From Phallusia mammillata (taxonomy: Eukaryota; Chordata; Ascidiacea; Phlebobranchia; Ascidiidae), in the NCBI GenBank assembly GCA_003260075.1, contig QLIY01000130.1, forward strand, positions 62,001 to 126,000: a DNA stretch of 64,000 bases, read 5' to 3'. Positions 23,501 to 34,623 of the stretch are shown here, one piece after another; positions within the stretch are counted from its first letter, which is position 1; every line of letters begins with the position of its first letter. The translations under genes and the position numbers were made by a program. The notes beneath the pieces were generated by a model that worked only from the letters and a program-made list of their open reading frames with translations, searched no databases and was not told the origin of the DNA.

Positions 23501-26500
23501 ATGCCCTCATATGGTTGAAAAACTAAATGCTAAAATAGGGGTGCACAACCTTTTAGTTGTTATTAGCACGGTCACAGGTTTTTTATTTCACTTAGCCAAC
23601 AATATTTTGTCAATGCACAGTTGCACTTATGCCCGGCTATAAACTTATCCTTGTGCGCATCATTTGTGCGTACGACGTGAAGCCCTGATTTAAACTAACC
23701 CGTTTTAACCACAAGACTGTAAAACTCAACAGTACCTTGCATGCATGATTGTTTCCGTTACAGCTTGATCACTTCACAACCGGGCGATCAATGTAACGTA
23801 GCGAAAGAAAAACAGAATTATTAATCGACTGTCCGGTATATGATGGTGTTGTTGTTTTTTAGGTTAACTGTGACGGCCATGAGTCGAGATTGGATGAGTG
23901 CACGGCGCAATCATGGGATGGAGAGAACTCACTTCAGTGTGAGGAGATGGCTGGTGTGATATGCGGTGAGACAAACCAACATAAGTCAATTTGTATTGGA
24001 CATTTCTATGGTTCTCAATGCTTTTCCAAAACCTTAAGGCCATAAATTATAGTAGAATATAATAATAAATCTATTTGTACATACATTGTACAACATGCAC
24101 TGATTTTGTTTCTTGGAACCCTGTTTAAATATTGAAATGTTCAATTGAACCGTCAAGGTTTATCGCTTAAAGGTTTGTGCAGATGATGAGTTCGTTGCCG
24201 AGTCGTGTACTTTTTCAGGTTAACTGCTTTAATCATTTATGTAATGCAATTCTTGCACAAGGCCGTGTTTTCAATCCAAATATAAAAAAATATATAACTT
24301 AAATATATAAGCTGTTACAAATTCTCGTTGCTGAACATTTGCTGTTGTTGGAAGGCCGGACCGCGAATTTTAGTTTTAAACGGTCTGTAGTGCAAAAAAG
24401 GTTGCCGACCCCAAATCAAACCGTTTAACCTTCTGCTTTGTAAATACATTCCTGTTTGAAACCTAATTGCAATTTAAGCTATTTATTATTTATTGCTTTT
24501 TATTTAAAACAAAATTGTAACCTAATTTTCAGCGAGAGCATGTTTTTAGAGTAAAACGAAAACATCCATAAAATTCATGCGACTCTTTATTATCAAAAAG
24601 AAAGTTTAAAGCAGCTTATCATGATAATCAAGTCGGGTCATTTGCAGCTTTCATAAACAGGTTTTCAATTCTAGTTCGCTTTAACTTAAATCTAGTTACT
24701 CAGGAATGTGGCTTTGGGCGCAGTTTTCACTATCCCAGCTACTCCGGTGATAGTAATCTTAACCAAACAACCCTGACAGCAATTTGTGCAATCACTTCAT
24801 CGTAATTGTCCCAGTATAAGTTGCGGTCAACCAGAACCAATCTTATCGGGATCTTACACCGTGGTTCTGTGGTTAAGGAGAATATTTTTACTTTTGTTCC
24901 AAATCTATGATTGCAGCATTTTTTCACTTGTTCAGGTGCATGATGCTACTATCTTGACTTATACTATTGCCTTTTACTTTTGAGCGCCACTTTTAAATAT
25001 AAAGGAATTGGTTTTATGTAAAATGTTAAATGTTTCAGACAGTTTGCCTGGATTCTTAAAGTTCTTATCTAGGAATTTTTAAGAACCTCTAAAAACAGTT
25101 TATATTATTAAAAACTGCAGAAGTAGTTCACCTGTATGGATATTATAATAGTTATATGCTGTGTAATTTTTTTCATTTATTCGTTGGATACTTGTAAAAA
25201 TTGAAATTTCCGCCAAAAAATCTAAGACCCCAAGTATAAAACACCCGCCTAACGCTTCAAAATAACCAAAAAAACAACCCGCATCGGCTTAACCAATGAG
25301 GGGCTTTCATATAATCACGTGATCATATCGTTGCAGGTTGCCCTTTCACCAAGGACCCGAACGTCATTTCGCGTTGCTCGTTCGACACTTCGTTCCCACA
25401 GGACAAGATGTACTGTCGCTTCTCGTGCAAACCGGGATTCGAATTATCCGGTTCCAACCTACGACGATGTGACGTAACCCAAACTTGGTCGGGGAATCCC
25501 CCAAGATGTGTCGTAGGTGGGTAATTGAGTTTCCATGGTAACAAACTCTTGACATTTTGTCTAAAATACGTCAAAATTATTGGCCCTAAATGAAATCATT
25601 TTCTAATATGCAGCCAGGCTTGGATAAGAAAATAATGCAAAATGCCAACTTACTCAAATGTATCATAAGTCGGGAAATGTTCATTTTCGAATAAAAACAG
25701 CAAATAATCTTATAAAAAACAAATTTATTTTGCTAAAACTCATCTTTAGTGTTTATGAAGGGCAATACAGGGAATTGAAGTCAGAAAAGCTAATAGTTCT
25801 TTCACAAATGTATGTAATATTTCGTCTTCAAAAAGTGCCGTTCTTGATGTTTTTTGCTGCTTCGGTGCCATAAAACGTGTTCAGGGAATCAACTAGGTTA
25901 CCAGACATTTAAGAACGACCAAATTCGTTTTTTGGCGTTCAGTCCGAATTTTTTAAGTTTTTTTTCATAAGTCTATGACCAAAATCTCGAAACATTAATT
26001 TGACAGCACAAATAAACTCAACAACAAAAGTCTCAAAATTTCATGAGTTCAATTGTCTACTTAGGTTGATTGATTTTTCAGCCTTAAAGCGGTAGAACCC
26101 ACACCCAAGGTTTATATGCTTAAGAGAGCATCAAAGAATTATGTTAATCTGTCGGAGAACTTCAATGCGCTAATTGTGTTTAGAACCAAACCACCAATCC
26201 AGATTTTATTACATTTTGCCAGCTGCGTTCGCCCTCCAGTTTCACACAACAATTTAAGGTAAAATTTTTGAGGGTACGACCACCCATGTATATTGGTTAT
26301 TGTCTAAAACTGTTGCTTAGCAATTGACGATCAGTTAGACAATATAAAGTGTGATACAATCAACTTGAAACTTCGTTCAGTGGTTTGGAACAACCACCGC
26401 CCGATAAAAGATTTTTAAGCCTTCAGCAATCTAATTGATTTTTGCAGTGTGTAACAAACATCTATAGAAGGTTTTACAAATGTCGAAATGCGGGAGTGCG

Positions 26501-29500
26501 TCACAACGGAAAAGCTCTTTTTGTTTGTTACTGAAAGCAACTCGCCTCAGTTCTAATTCGGGTCGGGCTTTTTTGGGCCAGCTTGAATTAAACTCGCTTA
26601 AATCGGTCTTGTCTTCACACTCGGTATTATTTGTGCCTCAATTTCACCACCTTTCGTGCCCTTTTCGGGCTTTTCAAATCAGGACTAGGTTGGGTTTAAG
26701 CTTAAACTTTCAAATTCGGGTCGGGTTAAGAATTGTAGGCCGAATTACAATATGGTCCTACCCACCTGTGAGAAAAAAAGTGGCAAATTGTTTTCCAAAA
26801 AAGTTGGTGTTTCATTTCATGCAATGTGTTCAGTAAAACTAGTTTAATAGTGTGCAGCGAGTTTAAAGAATCCACTGATCGTTTTTGAAAAACAAGAAAT
26901 TTTATGCCCATTTCAATTCGTCAGATACAGCATGCGACCAATTACGCAAACGACATCTCTTCTCACGAATACGTGTATCATTGAAGATTGAACACTGACA
27001 ATGAGCTGTTTTCCATCACAATGAGCTGTTTTGTTTCAAATATGAATTCTTTCTTTCTATACCTTGAGGTGTTTCGCCGAATTTTAAGTGCGAGGTGCAT
27101 GAAATATAGCTGGTTTATTACCTAGAAACTGCGTTATGACTTGAAACATCCCGGCCACCCAAGTTAACGTGTTTGTTGTGGGGAAAAGTGGGAAAAGGTC
27201 ATACGTGATGGTTAAGACAAACCTAATCCAGATTCTGTAGCGCCGTTGTTCATATGGAATGACATGATTAAAAGCAGCCGGTTGTGGCTTAAAGTTGATG
27301 AGTCATTTTAACCCGATTTGGTAAAGGTGACATCAAGGTTTGGTTGTTTTAAGAAAAGGGTGGGTTCAGGTTAAAACAAGTTAAACTGTTTGTTTCAAAT
27401 ACAAATGTCGTAAGTTAGGCTCAACCACAAAAAACGTGTAAACCTTGAGCGGACAAAATACACAACCGTCAGTGCTGTAGAGTTCATTTATATCTGTGGT
27501 ATTTAACAAGTTTCACCAGTATTATGTACACGTGTGGGTAACTTGTAAATTTTGGCTGAAACAAGCCAAAACATTAATAAGAAACTATATCTTGTCATGG
27601 CTATTGTTTATTGTGGAAGGTATTATTACGTCTCAGATACTTACCAAATTATGGAAAATAAAATAAAATTATTCTCAACATAGTATTATTTTACCTTTAA
27701 CGCGTTTTTTTAGCATGATTAAGCAATTAACTGGCGTTTACACATTTTGGGTGCTTACAAAATTTAAGTTAAGCAAAAAAGGACAACTTGCAGCAAATAG
27801 TTCATTCAAATAATAAATCAAAAATATTGTGTATCATTTTTCTTGTTTTTCTTTCCCAGCAAGAAGCGCTTGTAGCAAGAATCCTTGTTTCAACGGTGGG
27901 GAATGCAGGGGAAGTACCGAAACCGATACCAAGTACACGTGTTCGTGCAAAGCGCAATTCACAGGAGAGCGATGCCAGGTGGGAAATTAGGTTTAGCATT
28001 TTAATCACTGTCTTTTTGTCTAAACTGCTTTTAATAACCTGAAACAAAATTCAAATGAAACTATTTTAAGGAAAAGAATGAAATTTCGACAATTGTTTGC
28101 TCACTTAAGCTGTTGATTACTAATGACCGCTTTTTTGACTTTAAACTCCTTTGCTAGCCTAAGATGAAATTTAGACAAAGCAATTGTGAGAAAATTTAAC
28201 TTTTAAACAAACTTTTTTTTTAACTTTAAATATTCATCTGACTTAAAACGATGTTAAATGGATTATTAGCGTTCAACTTACTAAAATAAATCAATGTAGT
28301 TAATTAGTAACAAATTGTTAAATTATTTTCCCCTCTAAAGTCTTGAGAAAAATTTTCAGAAAACTTGTAATTTTTTTAAACAATGGTGTCAAATTAATTG
28401 TTGGCGTTGAACTTACTGTAAGGAACCATTGCAATTGTATAACAAACTGTTAAATTGTTTCCTCCTTTAAACGTTTCTTCCAGACCAAAGTTCGGTGGGG
28501 ATGTGGGGAACCGACATTACACGGTGACCTTTCAACTGTTCGCCCTCTCATCCGAATAGTTGGAGGAAGAGAAGCTATTAAAAATAGCTGGCCGTGGATC
28601 GTCCAACTGAGAGAGTAAGACATTTTTTGAACATTTTTGTTTAGAAAACTCTATGTATGAAATACCTTGCTCACATGTAAAAAATTGTTGTATTGTCACA
28701 GCGTCTAAAAGCAGCTGTTAAGATTTTTTCGCCTTTTTGCCAAATATTCGTTTTCGATAATTTGCGATCAAACTCGACTGAAAAGACTGGAAGAGCTAAA
28801 AAAATGTTGATAGGTTATGCCTGGCAGCAACAGTTTATTCAGTTAGACTCTATGGTCGAATTCTAATTCATTTTTGTTTTAGCAACGATGAAGTTTTCTG
28901 CGGGGGATCAATTGTGGCACCAAAGTGGATTATTACAGCTGCTCACTGTATGAAAATGAAGTAAGTGGTTTCATTATTTCGATGTTGTGTATGAACATCA
29001 TTCCTCTCTGAATACAAATGCACACTTTAAATGCGAAATAAATGATACAAAAACGTATTTTCACTAATTATAAAACAAATACATTGCGCAAATTCACGTA
29101 TTAGACACAAACAAAAATACCAACACTTAGCTGTCCTTAAGTCCCGCGGGTTCACTCTTCATCAATCAGTAATCTTTAAATAAATTAGTTTTTTGCAAAA
29201 TATTTCCCCAAAACACAAACCTTTTTTCAATATTTTTTCACGGGGTTCGTACCCAGGACACACCCCGGGGACGAATTGTTTATGTCTGTATATGGGTCAG
29301 GCGCGCTGGACCATTCGGCCAAGTTCGGGGGGGGGGAATTACATACCTTTTTATTTATTTTTTCACGGGGTTCGAACCCAGGACACTCCTGGGGACGAAT
29401 CCCGATCAGGTTTTTTTTTGTCTGTTTGTGAGTCAGAAACTCTGAATTATTCTGCCAGGTTCCTACCCACAATCCTGTTTTGTTGCTTAGAAACATCGAA

Positions 29501-30810
29501 TCGGGTCCGAACAGCGACAGCAGGTGGACTATAGTGGCCGGTCAGCATCGCCGCCAGGGGCGCGAGAGAAACAGTGTGCAGCTTGGGATAGTTTATTTTC
29601 TCTTGAACGACTACAGCAACGTGGATATCCCTCGTAAAGACATCGCGATGATCAGACTCAAAGACGAAATCCATTTTGGTCGCCACATCAGCCCGATCTG
29701 TCTTCCAACATCCAGATGGGATGACCCTCCTCCCGGGAGCAAATGTTGGATTGTTGGATGGGGAAGTTTTAGTAGGTGGCGCTGTTGGTCATTTATTTGT
29801 CGGTAAATTTTCAACACTAACATGTGCGCGGCAGGAACTTGGCCGAATGGTCTGGCGCGCCTGACCCACATACAGACATAAAAAACCTTGATCGGGATTC
29901 GTCCCCGGGAGAGTCATGGGTTCGAACCCAATATGAAATGATTTTTCCATTTTTAATACAATTTCCAGCATGTCTTTTTGTTTTTTTGTAGCTTTATTCA
30001 ATCAGCTGCCAGATGTGTTGCAACAAGGGGACATCCCCATTCTTTCGAATGAAAAATGCAAGAAGATTAAATCAAGAGGTTTCAGAGATTATTCGGCGAT
30101 CGGGTCTAACATGATTTGTGCAGGTTACTTCACAGGGGGCGTGGACGCTTGCAAGGTGGGTAAACGCGATTTTTTACTGCATACTTCTGTTTGTTACATG
30201 TCACAACGCTTATGATGTCAGAAAAATGACGTATGTATTTTAAAAACACTTCGAAAAGTCGCGTGTGTTTCTTGACAAAATCACTCAGTGTTACAAGAAA
30301 CTTACCTTTCAAACTGTTGCTTATGCACGAGATACTACATAACATTGTAGAAATACGTGAAGCTTCTCGTGATCCCGTTGAAATCGCTCGGTGGGCCCCT
30401 TGGGATTGCGAACCCAAATTTGGAAACCGCTGGTCTAACCTAATGGACGCTGAAATATATGGATCTTCACACAAACATTTTTGACAAAAAAGTCTTTAAA
30501 CCAGTGGTTTGTGGACTTACTTAAACAATCTGTTCACCTTTTTCCAAAATCCAAATACTTTGAAATTTCTGCCCTTTGTCAAACCCAGATTGAAATCCTG
30601 CTCAGAAAACAAACGGTTTTAACTTTCATTTTGTTTTGCTTTATTCAGGGAGACAGCGGAGGGCCGTTAATGTGTCAAAGAAGCGACGGAAGTTTCTACC
30701 TCTCGGGCGTCACCTCGTGGGGATACGGCTGCGCTGAGGCTAATTTACCTGGCATCTACACCAGAGTGACGCACTACCTCGAATGGATCAACCGATTTAT
30801 TGCCATGTAG
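20544..30810 (+). CDS. mosaic serine protease: SRCR-CCP-EGF-trypsin
   Basis: Ten exons: 20544-20901, 23133-23356, 23863-23965, 25337-25516, 27860-27978, 28484-28614, 28883-28960, 29491-29771, 29992-30155, 30649-30810. They sum to exactly 600 codons with the phases I checked matching. The N-terminus ([18 protein letters not shown]) is a signal peptide or anchor, so the protein is secreted or type II membrane. Then: linker; group-A SRCR (about 126-228, six Cys, two exons); CCP/sushi (about 230-288); EGF (about 292-328); Cys335 likely bridging to the protease; activation site R352|IVGG; catalytic His393 (TAAHC), Asp448 (DIAMIRL), Ser549 (GDSGGP). Asp543 six residues before Ser predicts Arg/Lys specificity. 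Module borders are mostly phase 1, which permits exon shuffling. Likely role in extracellular proteolysis such as haemolymph or complement-type immunity (inference). Introns hold SINE-like and haplotype repeats. Confidence 0.92.
20700..20795 (+). repeat. tRNA-like B box inside protease exon 1
   Basis: GTGGGTTCGAATCCCACC within the coding exon is a perfect T-arm/B box, also found in the tRNA-like copy at 10562-10634. The preceding 'gtcagttaagaaccg' resembles a degenerate D arm. Suggests the linker region of exon 1 came from a tRNA-derived SINE; it is still an open reading frame. Confidence 0.4.
21497..21895. repeat. false tandem copies in protease intron 1
   Basis: About 195 bp repeated nearly perfectly either side of a 10-G run (21696-21705). 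The long minus-strand reading frame across it, with an internally repeated protein, is a by-product. Confidence 0.75.
24700..24900 (+). other. weak exon candidate in protease intron 3
   Basis: After a possible acceptor (ttactcag) the frame GAATGTGGCTTTGGG… encodes a short Cys-containing stretch that stops after about 34 codons. Another frame gives [13 protein letters not shown], faintly like the start of a CCP module. Neither fits the spliced frame of the protease, so this may be a decayed module or chance. Confidence 0.15.
29230..29460 (-). repeat. tRNA-derived SINE, two haplotype copies
   Basis: On the minus strand: TTGGCCGAATGGTCCAGCGC (A-box-like, Leu/Ser tRNA type), then a spacer and GGGTTCGAACCCCGTG (B box). 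Two copies lie either side of the G run at 29327-29336. In protease intron 7. Confidence 0.55.
29832..29935 (+). repeat. tRNA-derived SINE in protease intron 8
   Basis: AACTTGGCCGAATGGTCTGG, then ACATACAGACATAAAAAACC, then ATGGGTTCGAACCCAATATG: same family as 29230-29460 but in the opposite orientation. The order of A and B boxes suggests derivation from a Leu or Ser tRNA. Confidence 0.6.
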
Positions 30811-31613
30811 TAACAAAATGAAACGTTTTTTTGTAACTTCGACTTCCCATCATGAAACCAGGTTCTCTAGTGAGCTTGGTGCAGTCAATCAATGTGAAAA
30901 CTTCATTTGTTCGTTTCTATTTAACCTCCAGAGCGGGCAAAGCCTGAATGCGTTAATTTCATAAGAGTCCACCATCGAGCTGCCTGTTTTGTTGTTAAGT
31001 CCGCTGAAACATTTTTTTATTTCTTCTTTTGACTCTTTTAACTTAGTGAAGTAACCCAATGCCGCCCAAGTTTCTTGCTCAGGCAACCGTAAGTGGCCGA
31101 GAAGGGATGAAACCCAGAACTTTGTGAACACCAGGGATGGGGGGGGGGCGCCTGTTTTGTTGTATGTCCGCTGAAACATTTATTATTTCTTCTTTTGACT
31201 CTTTTAACTTAGTAAAGTAACCCAATGCCGCCCAAGTTTCTTGCTCAGGCAAACGCAAGTGGCCGAGAAGGGATGAAACCCAGAACTTTGTGAACACCAG
31301 GGATTGCGCTAACCATTCGGTAATCATGGCGACCACCTCTTTTGAAAGTGCCCATAGCAATACGTCAAAGACATTGCCAAAGCAATTCAAAATACATCAT
31401 GCACATATTTTTCTATCGGTTAACTCATAGACAAAAGTCTTTTAACGTCGATTTTTGTGCCTGGCGATTTGTTGGAAAACAGATGTTTTTTATTCCCAGT
31501 AGTAGATCATCGTTCTTTTTTACGTCGGGGGGGGGGAGTGCCCATAGCAATACGTCAAAGACATTGCTAAAGCAATTCAATATATCATGCACATATTTTT
31601 CTATCTGTTAACT

Positions 31614-31824
31614 CAGGGGTCGGCAACCTTTTTTCTACTGCGGACCGTTTTTGAAACTGAAATTTCAAGCAGACCGGCCTTCAAACATTTACAAATATTT
31701 AGATATGAAAACGCATAAATTAGTTTAACATCTCTGGAAAACATGGGCAAAACGTTTCAAAGCATTTAACCTGAAAAGGTGTACGGCCCGGTAACGAATT
31801 CGGCCCGGCGGTTGCCTACCACTG
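31614..31824. mobile_element. hAT MITE, absent from the other haplotype
   Basis: Termini CAGGGGTCGGCAACC and GGTTGCCTACCACTG; perfect 8-bp target duplication TGTTAACT (31606-31613, 31825-31832). The matching copy at about 31405-31430 reads ctatcggttaactcatagac without the element: an empty site. Confidence 0.85.
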
Positions 31825-32149
31825 TGTTAACTTACAGACCAATATTTTAACGTCGATTTTTGTGTCTGGCAATTTGTTGGAAAAAAGATGTTTTTAATCC
31901 CAGTAGTAGACCATCGTTCTTTTTACGTCATTACAAAATAACCCTGCCTCGCACAAATACGGTTTTGTACTTGCTACCTCTCTGTCTGTTGCCAACTTGC
32001 CATGTATTCGCCTAACAAAGTTGATGCAATTTCAAATATTCCTCTGTAACGCTTTTGCTCAGCATAATCACCAAATTGTCGATGTTTGCCAATAATATGT
32101 GTATTTTGTCTGATGTTTTTGAACTGATTGTCAAAAAGTAGAAAGAGAT

Positions 32150-32165
32150 TTAAAAGAGAGAGGGA

Positions 32166-32200
<35 letters not shown>

Positions 32201-32265
32201 AGAGAGAGAGAAGATGAGAGAGAGAAGAAGAGAGAGAGAAGAAGAGAGAGTGAGCTGAAGATGAA
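32150..32265. repeat. GA-rich microsatellite
   Basis: Runs of (ga) with interspersed aga and gaa units. Low complexity, no coding role. Confidence 0.9.
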
Positions 32266-34623
32266 GAGAATCTGAAAGAATTAACGCAAAATAAAGTTAT
32301 AGCTTGTCCGCGTGTCACCAACAGTTGTGTCCATGTAATGTTTCCCGCCAAACGATCTTTCGTCCAACATATGCGGGAAGATTTGTTTTATTTGGGATTT
32401 TATCCGCCCAAAACTTGTTCTTAAATATGACCAAAAGAATTTCATCTCTCGCCGTTTTTATCCTGAATCACTGGCACGTGAAGAACATGGGATGTCACGT
32501 GCATGTCGACCACTCTGCTGGCTGGCATTGAATCGCATTGGGTGATCATCACCAACATATTACAAAAAGTCCCTTTCTCTGTGTGAACGCACCAACGTGA
32601 CTGTGGTGTCCTGACGTGTAAGACATTATGCCCAACGAAAATAATGCTTGCCCTAAACCTTTTAACATTGCAAGAATAAAACGCGAGTCGTTGAAATAGC
32701 TCAACGTGGAAGTTTGGTGTGATTAATTGGAATTGTTTAAAACTTTATGTTACCACTAAAGGTTTGTTTGAAACAGAGTAAAATGAGCTTCTGTATGATA
32801 ATGGCCGCATCGAGTTTGCTTCCACACCTGTTTTGTAGATAGACTGTTAGTTCAACGAATTTTACGCGATCGACCGGGTCGGGTTTCATGTTGAATCTGT
32901 GATCGACTAAGCCTTGCCACCGCGTTTATGTTGCTCAATTACTTCGACAACCTCGGAATTCGATTGAGCGGTTTCGGTCATGGTGACGACATCCCGACAA
33001 CATAGTTGAATCGAAATCGTTGCAGCGAAATAAAGTCGTCAGAAACTTGGAAAGCGATGAAAACATCGAGTATTGTGTTTTGCAGTTTGACAGTGGAGTA
33101 ATCACATCAGATACTGTCAACAAATGATGCCAGCTTGTTCGTGGTGTTAATAATAAACACCGTATTAAGGTTAGAAGGAACAACGACGCCATCAGACACA
33201 AGCAAATTGAAACGAATTTCTACCACCCGTTATCGGTAGTGAGTTTAAAAAATTCTGGCAAACGTTGAGTTATTAGAAGCAAAAAGTCGGAATCAGGTTT
33301 TACGTGAGTTTGCAACGTCAGCTAAGTTTCGATTTCGGAACAAACAAAGAGAGACCATACGAGTATGCGTTAAGCATATAAAGGTTTAAATATCAACAGA
33401 GCTTTGAACTGATCACGCACCGATCACGCGGTCGCCACGTGCAACATTTCTGTAGCAGTTAAAGTCAAAGTCGATTTTGGTTACAGGAGCCACCAGACAC
33501 CAGGCACGCCCATACATGCACTATTACACTCATGATAGAAATTTCAAACGGCCTTTGTATTGCTTATTTAGTGTAGCGTTTCCCGTCGCAAGGCAATGTG
33601 TATTAACGAGAAAGCTGGTAGCAATCCCTTATTTCTATTCGGTTGACCTTGCATGACTTCGAGATCGTTTTCATCAAGGGAATTTCACATAATTGGTACC
33701 TGCCAAAACCCGGACTTGAGTTCTAACGTTAAACAGTATTTTTTTGTCTGTTATTCTGTGACTGAATACGTAGATCACGCACTAATTTTCATGCACTCAA
33801 TTGTTTTCCGGATTTGTCTCAAGTTACGGGAAATTACTTTTGTCTTATTTTGTTGAACTTGTTGCACATAATTTACCCCTTTGGATGTTTAGGGGGGGGG
33901 GAAACTTATTTTGTTGAACTTGTTGCACATAATTTACCCCTTTGGATGTTTATTTGAAGCGCGCTGCATCTGGTAATCAATCGCCTACAAATGAAATCTT
34001 GTTTCGGTTGGTTGCAGTGATGGAATTCAGTCTAGTTAGGAACCGGTTCGCCTACTTACGCACACTGCATGCAAGTTAGTTCATTTGGTTAAAATTAGCC
34101 ACGTTACTGCTTCTCTTGTAACAATCCAATAGATCTAGATAAGGGTGATTACAGGGTCATACAAGTTCAATTCCTCCTAGGATTCCTTACGTTTGCCATA
34201 GAAATCATATTTCTTGATCACGTGACTAAACAACTACAATTCCGAAAGCAAAATGTCGGCATCAGGTTTATGTAAGTTTGCCAACGTCATGCACCTCTTG
34301 ATTAGTTTGGGGGGGGGGACTTGATCACGTGGCTAAACTACAATTCCGAAAGCAAAATGTCGGAATCAGGTTTATGTAAGTTTGCCAACGTCATGCACCT
34401 CTTGATTAGTTTTCGTTTATTTACACAGCGACAACTCGTTGACACAACAAGGCAAGTGCGAGGGTTCAAGTTGAGAACAAACAAAAGGAGACGATACGAC
34501 TATGTGTTAATAATCACCATTGTGACGAAACCGTTCGATTAGCAGCCGAAGAGCAAGTATTTAGTCGAGCCCAACAGAGTGAAATACTGAAGATTGCAAG
34601 ATTTGCGACAACAATCGTCAACC

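Larger units (their letters stand above)
30811..34623. other. protease-kinase intergenic, repeat-rich
   Basis: No exon supported. Holds haplotype copies 30985-31138/31149-31305, 31347-31526/31537-31935, 33840-33891/33902-33950 and 34215-34309/34319-34410, a hAT MITE, a GA microsatellite and a probable SINE (minus, about 31050-31345, 'taccgaatggttagcgc' with 'gggtttcatccc'). The kinase promoter should lie near 34400-34620. Confidence 0.5.

Noticed and set aside
26220..26256. A possible 36-base exon (…CTGCGTTCGCCC…) in the protease
   Set aside because: Including it breaks the phase-1 junction between the CCP exon and the EGF exon and introduces a stop.
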